From positions 296,679 through 360,678 of the forward strand of contig ARYC01017027.1 of assembly GCA_000711775.1 (NCBI GenBank): a stretch of DNA of 64,000 nt, read 5' to 3'. The stretch comes from Oxytricha trifallax. Lineage: Eukaryota; Ciliophora; Spirotrichea; Sporadotrichida; Oxytrichidae. A model generated the notes under the pieces. The model was not told the origin of the DNA. It saw nothing but the letters and a program-made list of their open reading frames with translations, and did not search any database. Positions 47,801 through 60,554 of the stretch are shown piece by piece. How positions within the stretch are numbered: the first letter of the stretch is position 1; each line of letters begins with the position of its first letter. Made by a program: the position numbers and the translations under genes.

Positions 47801-50800
47801 GATAAAGCCAAGTACACATTTAAATATGTATTTCTTCCAATTAAATTCAATTTTAATCAAATAAAATATTTTATTTTTTATTTTTTAATTAAAATTATGG
47901 CAAAGGTAAGGAATAATAGATTCAAAATTATTATATAAAATTTAATTGTTCATTATTATTTATGGAATATTTTATTATTTTTTCTCTTACTTCATCAATT
48001 TTTTCTAGGTTAATTTTATATATTTTTGTTTGATAAAAACTTCATTTTAAACTGATTACTTAGTTTAGTATATCTTGAAATAGATTAATCATTAATTTAA
48101 TTTCATTCTCAATAATAAATTTTACTAAAAGAATTCTTATTTTAAAAATCCTAATTTTATATCTTAATATTTTTAATTTTATTCAATAACATTATAGTGA
48201 AACATAAATAACAAGTGAATTTAATATATTATAAATTAAATATTTTACTCAAATATTATTGAACAATTTAATCATTTTCATATTGTTAAAGTTCTAATAA
48301 TGTTCTTCAACTTCAATGGTTTTTTGAAAAAAATTTAGATATCCAGTTTTATTTATTATTTAATTCACAATAATCTTTTAGTTTATTCTATAATTAATTA
48401 AATATATTCCCACCAATATAGCCAAAAGAAAATAAAAATAATTAATTTTTAATATATAATTTAGTATACTTTTAAATTTAAAAATATTATTGACAATAAT
48501 ATTACAAGAAATTTTAATAATTAAATTTAATAGATAAACTAACCCTCTTTGTTTGCTAAATAAATTAATCAAATAAAACTAGCTTATTGATACATAGTGA
48601 AATGATTTTAAAGCAAATTATTTTTTAAAATTTTTCAAACTCAATTACAGTTAAAAAAAAATATTCCTAAAATTAATCTTATTTTTTGATTTCTTTATAT
48701 CTTCAATAAAAATTTTAGTTGGCAAAAAATTAGTAACCATAAAAAGATATATTATTTATGTTTATTTTCCTTAATTTTTTGTAATTCCACATTATGAAAT
48801 TGACTCGATATAGTACATCCTAAGATAAATAAAGTAAACAAAAACATTTGTGTAAAGTTTAATTGCTAAATTAAATTTTTAAATTATCAACTTTCATTAA
48901 AGATTAATAATCTGATTTTAGTTTTACCATACTAATTATCTAATTAATAAAAATTATGCTACCAATATGGCAACAGAGTTTTAAATTTATTCATTTTAAA
49001 TAACCTTTTAAATCCTAAATTCTTAAATAACAATTTAAAATATCATAATTATAGAATCTCCTTCATTATTTTACTTTTAATTTGCTTGAATATTATTTCT
49101 ATCAAATCACCATTTATTTTATCTTGTATTATATAATATAATAATTGGGAGGGAGTTATCATTATTAAAAATGATATGTTTATGTTAAAATATGTGTTTG
49201 TTTTTAATAAGTGGATTTAGAATTTTTTATAATAAAATTGATTAATATAGGGGAAAAATTATGTTATTCCTTTTTTTATTATGATTTCTTGAATTAAATT
49301 ATGTGTAAATATTTTTTTGGTTTTTAAAATTGCATTTGCTATATTTATTTGTCAATATTCGTTCTTTTTGTTGAATATTTTTTTAGATTTATTTAAATTT
49401 CCATTATTTGTATTTTAAGTTTAAAATATCCAATTTAATACTCATTATCCTTAAAAATAATCATTTTTCTTTTATTTTATTGACTATTATTTATAATTTT
49501 TAATTATCACTTCCCATTAATTTGATCTTTATATAAATCAAGAGATCAACCCTTAATTTATTGGATGAATGAAGTGATCCCTTCAGTATATCTTAATCAA
49601 ACATACCTCTGAAATTTGTAATTAAATATCCTATTTTATCAATTTAATTTAAATATTGAAAATATGTTTATCCCACGAGTAAAGAATACAAAATTCATCC
49701 TTATAAAGTTTTTCAATTACAAGCTATTTCTCTTATAATTGTAAATGCTGATGTAAAGATTCTAACAAAACATTATATGATTAATAATCATTATTCATCA
49801 AGGTGATATTATTTAAATAAATAAATAATAAATATATTTAATGAATTTTTTTTTCTCAATTAATGGAATTAATTTTAACCTTTTATATTTTTGTCTTTTT
49901 ATCATAATTTTTTATATGAGTTAAGAATTATATTTAATATGACATAAAAGCATAATGAAATAAAATTAGGATTCAATGCTATTGAAGCAATTTTTATGAT
50001 CATAGAAGAGGAAGAAAATATGATATTTTTATTTTTTCCTATTTCCTATCTCCATATTTTTAATTGTTTACTTGGAAAAATTACATTTTTTTAGTAATTT
50101 TTCATTGAAAAAATAATTATCCTTGATAAATTTTAGAATTTATTAGAATTATTTTTTCTTAAAGTTTAGCTATCTGTTTTAAGCAACACAAAAATTTGAT
50201 TATTAATAGATTGAAAAAATTTTAATTAAATATGTTTTGTCTACATTAAGAATTTAAAAGTAATTATATTTATCGATTAAAATATAAACTTATAATATTC
50301 CTATAAAATGTAATAATCAATCCCACTGTATAAATTTATAAAATATTCTATTTAAATTAGTATTCTAATGAGAGTTTTTCGACAATGCTTAAAATAAAAA
50401 CTTCCATTTAATGATTTAACCCACAGTATTATATTCATAAATTGAAATTATGAATTTCTATGTAATTAGTTGTGAAATAAACAAAATAGAATAACTTAAA
50501 TTTTTCCTCAAATTTTAAGTATTTTAAACTACTGTTTTATTGACTCATTGTATAATGAACTTATCTAGTCAATAACAAACCTCTTTTATAATACAAATAC
50601 TTAAACATAGTATGTTTACGTATTATTTTGATTTTAAATCTAATTCTTGGTGTTTCTTGAACCCTAATTCTTAATATAAAAATCAATTATTATTATTTTA
50701 AAAAAATGATTTTTTTTTATGTAGTTTCCATATGTATATTCATTTAAGATCCTATTGTATTTAAGTTTAAAATTTATAATCCCTTAAAAGAGAGAAGTTA

Positions 50801-52927
50801 CTTATGAATTAATATCTTAGTGAATATGATATTTTTTTTCATTTTCCACTAATATAATTATCAATCCACATCAATTACAAAATAAATAATAAAATAAATA
50901 ATATAAAAAAATAATTTATTAAATATTTTAATGTTTTTAGATTCCCTTTTATAATTGTCAAATTTATAATTTTTTTATTTTACACTTTTAATTATTTCAA
51001 TATAAAATTCATTGAATACCACCTCATTAAACTCATCAATTACATTATATTAATTAAAATAATATGTTAAAGTTTTCATTTCAAATTTTTTTTAAAATTT
51101 GAGTTATTCCAAAAATACTTTAGGAAATTTGTATTAATATATCTTAGTTAATATTAAATTAGAATAATATATAGTATATGTTTAATTAAAAATTACATTA
51201 AAAAGACTTCACAATGAATCGAATAAGTTTTGATCTACTATTAATTCAAAATATCAAATGTTATATTCAAACTTTGATCTTCAAATATTATATTCATTTA
51301 AAGTTTTCTAATCTTAATTATATTTTAATTATCGGTGGGATTGTTTATCAATAATTACTATTATTAATTCTTATGTAAGCTATAAGACAAGAAATTTGAA
51401 AATATACCTTAATATATTTAAAAAACTTGTTATTATATTTTTATTTATTGAGTGACCCGTATAATCGTTAGAAGTTTCGTAAATTATTCTAAGTTTAATA
51501 GAGTTTATTTTTAAATATACCATTAACTTCATAAAACTATAAAATCCTGTTTTAAAATATCATTTAAAATTATATTTAGTTGATTGACCCCTTTATTAAT
51601 TAACAAATCTATTCTAGTTTATAGATTTCTTAAAGTATATTCAAATAAACTGCGTATTCCCCAAATTATTAAGTTGTTTTTATAAGTATATATTTTTTAT
51701 GAAAAAACAACATTTCTGAATAATAACCCATTTTTAGATTAAATAAAAGCATTTAAATTATCTATCAGAATTAATAACTTAGAAATTATTAGTTTCAATA
51801 ATTGTCATGAGTTTCTGACTTTATTTAGTTAATATTTATTATAGTTTTGCTATTAATTATTTATTAAATCATCTGAAGGATTTATGTCCCTTTATAATTT
51901 CAATGTTTAATTTTAATTAAAGAGAAGGGCGGTTAAATATTTTGATTTAGTATTTTAATTTTAATCTTTTATTACACTTGTTGGAAATAAATTTTCCAAA
52001 TAATCAATCGACTATAAATAAATATTAACTTGAAATAATTTTTGTAGTTAAAATGCTTTAAATATTTAAATAACTTTTTTTTAATTTAGGAAAAAATTTA
52101 GAGAAAATATTTTTTTTTTATAAAAGACTTAACCCTTAATTAAATTATAAAACTAGTGATGTATTTTCCTATATATAGACATTTTATCCAATAAATTTCT
52201 TTAAGTTTCATATTTTTTCTCTATAAATATTTTATTTTTAATAAGTAATAATTAGCTAAAAAAATTAAATTAAAATCTATAAGCTATTACTAAAGTATAA
52301 TAAAAAATATGAAACTTTTAGAACTATTTAAGGAAAAATATAAAATAAATTATAAATAAAATTAAAATTATGAAAACAAATATTTTCCTTATTTAAATGA
52401 CATATTACTAAAGTCAAATTTATTAATACTTTCTAATATAATTTTATTAGATTTTTTAAGACTTATTTATCCTAAATGATTCTCTATATGCTAGAAATAT
52501 TTATAACTGAAACTAAGAATTAAATTCCTTTTTTACAAAAATTCATTGCATTTGTTACTTGAAAAGTATTTATTATAAAACGGATAATTTAAAAATAATA
52601 AAATTACAATTATAGATAATAATAAAATTCAATTCAATAAATCATACTCATTCAATTTATCAAGATAATTTTACAATTGATATATGAAGTTGTATACAAT
52701 CAAGTCAATAATGATTGATGTGATGTGATGTACATTTTTAAGTTTATTTATAAAGTTTATACATTGTAATTAAATAGAAATTCAATACATTGTAATTAAA
52801 TAGAAATTCAATTTATTAAAAACTAATATTTCTTTACAAATTTCTTAAATAAAAAAAGGATTAAATATCTTAAACCATAATATTTTTAATTGACTGTAAT
52901 ACTGAGATTATGAAATAATGCTTGAGA
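44870..52927. other. 8-kb AT-rich germline desert
   Basis: No supported gene on either strand. The few open frames (for example 45067-45333, 48378-48572) are AT-driven and low-complexity. There are no terminal repeats, tRNA or obvious ancient transposon proteins. Near 52760-52812 a 26-bp unit (CATTGTAATTAAATAGAAAT core) is tandemly duplicated. Composition is strongly A/T with many poly-T and poly-A runs. Probably germline-limited intergenic DNA. Confidence 0.5.
52760..52812 (+). repeat. Two-copy 26-bp tandem repeat
   Basis: ACATTGTAATTAAATAGAAA with the following TTCAAT occurs twice in direct succession. Confidence 0.8.
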
Positions 52928-53070
52928 TATAAACCCCAATACGTAAACCCCAATACGTATGTACACATAGAATTTGTAAGTTGATAAAAAGTTTTAAGTA
53001 TATCGATAAATAAGGAAATTTAAAAGGACAGAATTTAACTTAATTTGAGAGAGCCGATCTCGAGAATGCA
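52928..53070 (+). repeat. Left TIR of the 10.46-kb element
   Basis: Starts with two tandem copies of AAACCCCAATACGT, a telomere-like 14-mer, then ATGTACACATAGAATTTG, and ends GCCGATCTCGAGAATGCA. Confidence 0.92.
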
Positions 53071-53169
53071 AAAAGAAGGGTTGGCATTATCACAGCTCGT
53101 ACAAAGTTTGAATATGATTTTATTTATATGATTAGCATAGTGTGATTTTTAATTTTAAGTTCATAGCAA

Positions 53170-53930
53170 CTATAAATCCAGTAGGTTGTCGGGGCCGTTC
53201 TTGAGATTTTTTAAGAATGGTATACTATTATACTGGCCGGACCCCTATAATCCAGCGTGTTGGCTTAAGCCAAAGGCCATTTTTCAGGGTCAAAACTGGC
53301 GACTCGATTTTTCGATTTTGGGTGCCATTAACTTCTAGATATTCCCGTCTTCACATTTCTACTGGCCATTATTCAGTTATGGTAAGGCAAAGGTTTGAAT
53401 TTTGAAAGTTACCGCGGATTTCGACATTTTTTCAAAAAGCCAATTTTGGCTTTGGCCCATCTTGAAAAATCAAAAAAATTATCATAGCTCTTCAACCACC
53501 CGCCTCCTTGCAACTCTAAGCTACTCGATTAATTAGTTATAGTGAATACTTATTATTTGAATTGGTTTGGCTATGAGATTTCAATAAATCCGGAGGATAT
53601 AAGCAAAAAAGTGATTTTTTATATAGTTAAGGATCAATAATCCAGTCGAAATTTTAATAATCCAGCTGTTTAATACTAAAATCCAATCGAATTAATCATT
53701 AAAATTAAGCATAAATCAGATGAATCCAGTCACTGGATTTTAGAATAACTCTGAAATCGACCTTCACTAACTTTTAAATCCGAGTGCTGGTAAGCTTAAA
53801 TTCTCAATATTATCTTCTATTTAGAAGGTATAAATGATTTACAAGTGCCAAGAAAGGCACCCGATCAAGATAACTTGCCTTTGATTTTTAAAAATAATAT
53901 AGTCGATTCAATTTTTGATGATCCAGGTAA
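53170..53930 (+). promoter_or_regulatory. Subterminal cluster of AATCCAG motifs
   Basis: ATCCAG preceded by A/T occurs at about 53177, 53250, 53638, 53656 and 53723 (plus GATCCAG at 53920). The first four lie between the left TIR and the start of the SecA-like gene. Mixed higher-GC sequence with an imperfect hairpin GTTCTTGAG/AAGAATGG at 53195-53218. Possible binding sites for the element's own proteins, or promoter. Confidence 0.35.
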
Positions 53931-56900
53931 AATTAAGGGTATTAAATCTGAGTATTAAAATGCTCAAGATAGTGCTAAAATCAATCGAGCTAAGGAATTT
54001 CTGCACTAAACAACTATAATTTGAAGTTGCTGCTCCTGCAGCCGGATTTTGCAGGTTATAATAAAACTTTTGATTATAAGTAGTTTGTGAGAAAGTACCT
54101 AAATAATAATAAACCAAATTAGTTGAAGCACAGCTATTAAAGTAAATCTTTAATTTCAGAGCCTCGTGAAGTTACTGCAGCCTACGATTAAATCAAGGAG
54201 AGTGATTTCACAACAAACATAAGCTTTGCAAGCGATTAAAAACAAAATAAAGAACCCTTACCTCAAATTTTTATTAACTATGGCTCGATCATTGGCCACG
54301 AAATTCTCATAAAACATTTCGAAAGTTTCAAAAATTCTAAATATTATGAGAGGTCTTGCATTCTGCAAGATATAGTTACTAGAAACACTTAATCACTTTT
54401 TTCATTCCTCAGTAATTTTGAGAACGCTAATGAAGAATAAATGCAATACAACTTGTTTTCATTGCTGGTGGATTTAATTCAATGCAATAATAATATAGAT
54501 CAAGATTCGAAGCCACGTATCATTTTAGCTGCCCTTGGTTATTATATGGGTGAAAGAATAACAGTCGAAGATGAATTAATTCAAGAATCAATCTTGTTAT
54601 TAATACGCTCACCTAATACAAGACAGGCTCTAGGTTTAGCAAACTATGTATTCTTTAATAGCGTAGCAGCTTTCACAAAGCAGCTTGCTTAGGTGCATAA
54701 ATTAGATTCTACTCACCCTAATATTTTACAATTAATGGGTTAAACTTGGTCAGTATTTGAAATCGATTCTTAGGTTAAAAAACTAATACCCTTTTCATTC
54801 TTTATTTTGAATGTGCCTTTCATTACTCTACTCAGGCAAGACGGCGACATGCACTTAATCAGAGATATTCCTGTTGAATATACAGAATACTTTGTTAAAA
54901 TTTGTGCTATATGTTGTTCTCCAACAGTTGATTTACTCAAAGAGTATATTTAAATTACCAGGGCTACTTTCTTACAGAAGTAAGAAGTTATTGATTCAAA
55001 CACTATGGTATACTTTATGAAAGGCCTTGCATAAAGATTGTAGAGCAGAGACGTGCAGTGGGTTGGCAAGATTTCTCAAATCTAGAAGCTTCAGCAGTAA
55101 ATAATAGAAGCTTAAATTGAAAAGAATGTAAGTCTTAGCAACAATATTATTGAGAATTGTCTTAATGGAGATAGTTCTGAAATTCAAAGAATCTTAAACT
55201 TACCACGAAATATGGAAGCATTCTCTGATAAAACAATCGAAGACTTACTTTAACTCTTTGAGAATGCAAATATCTTTCATTAATTAGCTACAGACTTCAA
55301 TTAAAAGCTTCAAAATGAAAGATTAAGTGTGAGTGCTGACTTAGAAAAGTTACAGCAAAATCTTGGCTTTAAATTATACAGTTCTCAAATTTTGTGCATT
55401 AATTATATTTGTGAAAACCTGCAAGCAAACCATTTAATACATTTTGGTATTGGAAATGGAAAGACCTTAATTTGTATTGCGTTAGCCATTCTTATAGCTC
55501 TTAAAACCAAGCTATCCGTAATCATAGTTGGCAAGAATGAACACTTAGTGCAGAGAGATTTCAATAAATTTCAAAAAGTTATTAGTGCAATGAAACTTGA
55601 TTCAAACTTTAATTTCTTCGCAAAAAGTGCAGGTATTTATTTTTTCACTCAACCCCAACTCAAGAAATAAATGAAGGTAGCTAAATTCATGAGTGTGTGG
55701 TAAGAGAGTATCGTTCTTGTTGATGAATACGACTGGATTTTATTCGATGGCTCCAGTGAAAACATTGTAAACTAGCTAAATTTTTACAAGCAAGCAAAAA
55801 GTATTATTGGATTTTCAGGAAGCCATCTTTCTCAAAGTGAAGAGAACTGTCTTAATTTAGCTTTTCATAGCAACACCTGTGGTATTCCCTACTCTTGACA
55901 AATTGTAAGGAGATAAGAAAACTTAGATGGCTGACTTGCTAATAAGTTCAAATCAAGGAGATTACTTACAAAAAATCAAGGAAATCATAAAGGATTAAGT
56001 AGCTATTTCACCAGTTTTAATTGTTGCTTCAACAAATTATAGCGCTATTGAAAAAGGGTTTTTAAAATACTAACTTTGATTTCAAAAGTTTCAGCCACTC
56101 CTAAGCTGCTGCAATTGAATCTGCGATTGAAGGCAGGTATTTATTGAGGAATGCAAGCAAAATTATGGTGTTTACTTGCTTAACGAATCACAGGGAAGAG
56201 GAACTGACATTTAAACAAATGATGAAATCGATTAAAATGGAGGTTCATATTTAATTATTGCTGATGTTTTTTCAAAACGATCAGAAGAATAAATTATTGG
56301 TAGAATTGGCAGACTTAACACTAAAGGCAAGTGGTAACGAGTATTATATAGATACGCTTCTAAAGATAGTGAAGAGCAGCTAATAATATAAGAACAGAGA
56401 GAAATCGAACTTATTCTTGATCGCAAGCATAATTAAGTATAATCAATTTTGTAAAATCGATTAGAAGAAATGGAAAACTTTCTTTAATAAAATAAGGTGC
56501 CTTAAGAATCAATTTCTGCAGAACTTTCAAACGATTAGGAGCAAGATAAGATTGTTAAAGAAATCGTTGATCATATTGTTGCTCTAACTGAGAAAGCTTA
56601 CAGTGAAGCAACCAACCCAGCTGAAGAAGTGAAGCAAGAAAATCTTGAAGAAGAAAAAGAACCTTAATAAGTTTTAGAATAAGCTGAATAAAGTAAGTTG
56701 GGTTTTTATTAACCTTCTCTCATAGAACTTATTGAAGAGAAGATGAGTTAAAATCCTTTGCTGTAAGATAAACCATTCGACAAGATATAGTAATTGGTGC
56801 AGAATAACTTAAAGCGGTAGTACCATGAAATTACTAAGGCTCAAAGCAGAGAGAGATCCAAAAGTAAAGGTAGCAAGAAAAGTAATAATAAGAGAGAAAT

Positions 56901-56949
56901 GAAAAATTAACAAAAGCTTGAATTTATCAAAGAATAAAATAAGACTTGA
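53720..56949 (+). CDS. SecA-like DEAD ATPase/helicase of the large element
   Basis: GT..AG introns at 53790-53824, 53927-54159, 55837-55870 and 56058-56132 join five exons to exactly 951 codons (950 aa), from MNPVTGFQNN to TGA 56947-56949. The N-terminal half is helical and unique. Motor motifs follow: IHFGIGNGKTLICIAL (Walker A), VIIVGKNEHLVQRD, VLVDEYDW (Walker B, DEYD) and FPTLDKLQGDKK. Then come VLIVASTNYSAIEKG, ESQGRGTDIQ and EEQIIGRIGRL, the arrangement of SecA-family ATPases. The tail is Lys/Glu/Gln-rich with SRERSKSKGSKK. Bacterial SecA moves proteins through SecY. In a transposon, a nucleic-acid or remodelling role is more likely, which is inference. After the stop the same frame stays open for 58 codons (to 57126), with a basic composition, so the stop could be recent. 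Confidence 0.75.
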
Positions 56950-57219
56950 AATCTTAATACTCGTCGCAGTGCTAGAGATAAATCATTCACTTGCACTTAT
57001 ACAGAGCTGCCAGAGAGTGAAGAGACAATGCAAAGTTGGTTGAAGGCAGCTTCTAGTGAGAGAAAGCACTTTAAAAGCGACATAAACCACAGAAATCCAG
57101 AGAGAAAACCAAGATTAAGAATATGAGATTTATCTTAATTTTTTAAAGAAATTCACCATATTCAAGTCTTTGCTATTAATAGCATATAGAGAATCGTGGA
57201 GGAATAGAAGCAGCAGCAC

Positions 57220-58025
57220 TCATTGTCTCATGTTTGGAGATTGATTTTGCATGTTCTACAGGTTACCATCTTGCATAAACTGCTCTTTCATCTTGCGTAA
57301 GTCAAGCAACTCACTTTCCATATTATCATGTTATTGCTTCAACTTTTTAGTTTACTGCAAGAATTCTTGCTTATCTTATTTCAAAGCATCTTCATAATCC
57401 TTTACCTCCTCTAACTATTCACGGGTTCTCTTTCTTTTAGATGAATCCTTAACGAGATTCACAGCCTTACCTCGCTCAGCTACACAAGAAATTAAGAGAG
57501 AGTAAACTTACTGCTAAAGTTAAGGCATCTGCTGAGAGCGTCCACGAACTCGGGTCTCATTTCTATAACGAGATCTCTATTTTACTCTAGCTTTTCTCTT
57601 CGTTAGAGCATTGCATCATGAATCATCTGGGAGACACCGTCGGTGTCTAGGGTGAAGAGCAAGTCGCAGATCCATTATCTGTCAAGGTGGACCCAATCTC
57701 GTTCTTCAGGCAAGTATTGCAGCAGTCTTGAAGACCTTCTTGCATAATCGAGAAAGTCTTGAACTGTAAGTCCATCGATTTGAGGCACTGCTGACACTTT
57801 AACTGCGTCTCTTCTTACGTACTATATTAACAGTTACAGGGTTAAGCTAGGGGTTACGTCTTTCTCTGCTCTTATGATTTACTTAAGGAAATAAATGTTG
57901 GTGGAGTCCGCTTTTGGTAAGAAAGCGTGGCAGTCTTGGGCAAGAAAGTTGTATAGCTCTTTCTTACTTTTGCACTTCTGGGCGAGTTCTGAAACATTGA
58001 TACCAGTAAGTTATTATTGGTTCAT
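57220..58025 (-). CDS. 22-kDa-family accessory protein of the large element
   Basis: Exons 58025-57512 and 57479-57220, split by a 32-nt GT..AG intron, give 258 codons, 257 aa. The N-terminus MNQQQLTGINVSELAQKC leads into KSKKELYNFLAQDCHAFLPK, which aligns without gaps to the spliced TBE text RSKEDLHRYLVQQVGLFLPT. Later: VPQIDGLTVQDFL against IPNYPEISVTNLY, then LQYLPEERDW, WICDLLFTLDTDGVSQMIHD, and a basic stretch after the intron (KAVNLVKDSSKRKRTREQ). The phase-1 intron sits at the same site as TBE intron 2; TBE intron 1 is absent. The C-terminal 60 residues form a probable coiled coil (DYEDALKQDKQEFLQQTKKL) not present in TBEs. Transcribed convergently with the SecA-like gene, 270 bp apart. 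Confidence 0.8.
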
Positions 58026-60554
58026 TAAACTTTAAACTTAAGGTGCCTTAAACCATTTTATATAGGCAAATTTTGATTCAGGAAGACACTACCGTTAATA
58101 AAAATCAGAGAGTGCTTTTCATAATAATGAAATCGTACCAGCACGATCCAATTTCCGCTAGCGGAATTCCTACCAGCCACAAACGGAATTCAGAATACAC
58201 AAATTCTAAATAACTGGCATTTATTGATTCAAGATTCATGATGAAATGTCAAGCTTTATAGAATAAAGATCTTAAATATTTAGGTAAATTTTATAGACTA
58301 AATAATTTATTTTACCTCTATTTTTCACAATCTATAAGATTAAAATTCTCTTAATTATGCAGATATAATTATAAAATATTATAGCGTTAATAAATTAATG
58401 AATTTCAACACATATATTACCCATCCTTAGTAAGTATACATTTATGCTTCCTGATTAATTGATCTAATAAATATTTGTTCTAAGATTTAATTGTTAATAT
58501 CTACCAATATAGCTTATTCACTTAAGTCAAATTAACTCAATGTATACTTAATTATCTTAGAATTTAGCAATATAAACTCCATAGTTAAGATTTCTAAACA
58601 TTAATGTTAAATATATTAAAGAGACAAGCCTATAAGAAGCTTGTTACTAACTATAGTTCTTAATAATGCCTTTAAAATAGATAAAGATAGAAAATTAAAT
58701 TTATTTTAAAAACTTGTAAATGTTTTATTATAGAATCTTTGCAAATTAATTTTGTGAAATTTTAATACAAACTTATGTGCAATAGTTTTGCATTAGCTAC
58801 AATCAAATTATAGGTCAAAGTATTGAAATAAGTCGAAGAATTAAATTAAGAATAAAGAAGGAGCTTATTATTATATTGAATTGGCAAGGAAATTAATTTT
58901 AAATAAGTTGGTTTAATATAATCTCAATCTCAATTTTATATTGAGAAATCAAATGAAAATAAAACTTTGATTGATTTTAAACTTTGAATATTCAATAAAG
59001 GAACCTGGAAGTTTTACTTTTATACAATGTTAATTAGTTCACCATTAAAGTCTGATATATTTAATCATATTAATATAGCTTTTTTATTTAAATTAAATAA
59101 ATTGATCCTTAATTTATGAAGTAAATAAATTTGTCATTTAGTACTTAATTTAAATAATTAATTTGACTTAGCTTATTTGATTTCTTTAAAATTAAGATAA
59201 TTATTAAGGCATTATTTACCCTATTACTTATAACTATTCTTAAAGCTTTTGAATATTCATTTTGACTCCTGCCACTTATTTTGTAATTGCTATACTTAAA
59301 TAAAATGATAATTACAGTATTTTTCTTATTTTCATTTAAATATAATGTTTCCTAATAAAGTTATTTGTTGAAGTAAATTTAAGTAAAATAATTTCAGTAT
59401 TTGAATAAGTTAATATAAATCAATTAAGTTTAATTTAAATAAATTCCTTACTATTGTTAATAACCCTTAACTGCTAAAACAATTTAAATAAATTTAAGCA
59501 AGTCAATCATTAACTTTAATAGTAAACAAAGAGTGAATTATCCTTATATTCACAGTTTAATTTAATTTTAATTTCTAAATAATAATTTTGCTAATGGGCT
59601 TAATTTAATTTAATCTTTAATTTTGTTTAAAAATGAAAAGGCATAATTCTATTTATACACTAAATTTTTGACTATACTCCTAAATTAGCTTTATTATAAA
59701 TATTATATGATAAATGAGTAAAAATTTTCATAATTATTAATTGTCTTATCAATATATCTCAATAAATTACAAAGTTAAGTTAGGTTGAATTCAAAATTAA
59801 TATGTTAACTATATCCTAATTCTACAGTTATAATACCATTTTTAATTTAAAGTTATCTAAAATTATTTTAATTGTTTAAGGTATATATTCAGTTATAACT
59901 CTATAAAAATTTCATTTATACGTGTATTATTGTTTTATGAGTGTAAAGGGGTTTTGTTCAAAATTTTCTATGCAACTATATAAAAGTTTGCTCATAAAAA
60001 TTATTAAAAATAGGGGGTAATATTGCTGATTTTTAGACAAATATAATAAAAAATGGATTTTATTTATATATAAAGAATTAAAAATATTCATTGTGATAGT
60101 AATTAATATTAAATATTTTACTATTAATTGTTGGTAATATAATCATAAAATACAATTTATTTAGTTATTTAAGAGGTTTTTAAAGTAATTTTAATTATTT
60201 ATAGAAAAAATAAGCTATATCTTACAATAAAAATATAAAATATTTGTAAAAAGTATACTTTATCAATAAAAATAAGTAAATTTATTAGAATAAATTAAAA
60301 TAAATAGTAAAATAGATTAAAAAAACTAAGTTTATGGAGAAATTATTTTAATAAAAATAAAAAAATAAACAATTTTCAAAGCTAAAATTACTAATATTTG
60401 TTATTTTAGTAAGGTTCTAATAATTTTTCCTCAAAATTTGGTCAAATTTCAAATTGATGATTACTTTTAAACTTTCAAAAAATGTAAAAATAACTTATAA
60501 GGGAAATTATAAAAATTAAATCTATAATATTTTTTTATGTTTATTTAGGAAGTT
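58026..60554. other. AT-rich noncoding interior of the large element
   Basis: About 2.5 kb without a supported gene between the divergent 22-kDa-family and Q/N-rich genes. A 14-bp perfect palindrome TTCCGCTAGCGGAA is at 58153-58166, about 130 bp upstream of the 22-kDa-family start, and could be an operator-like site. Confidence 0.4.
58153..58166. repeat. 14-bp perfect palindrome
   Basis: TTCCGCTAGCGGAA, GC-richer than its surroundings, upstream of the minus-strand accessory gene. Confidence 0.6.

Noticed and set aside
55860..56140. Two apparent frameshifts in the SecA-like gene
   Set aside because: Introns 55837-55870 and 56058-56132 (GT..AG) restore one frame and give exactly 951 codons in total, so decay is not needed to explain them.
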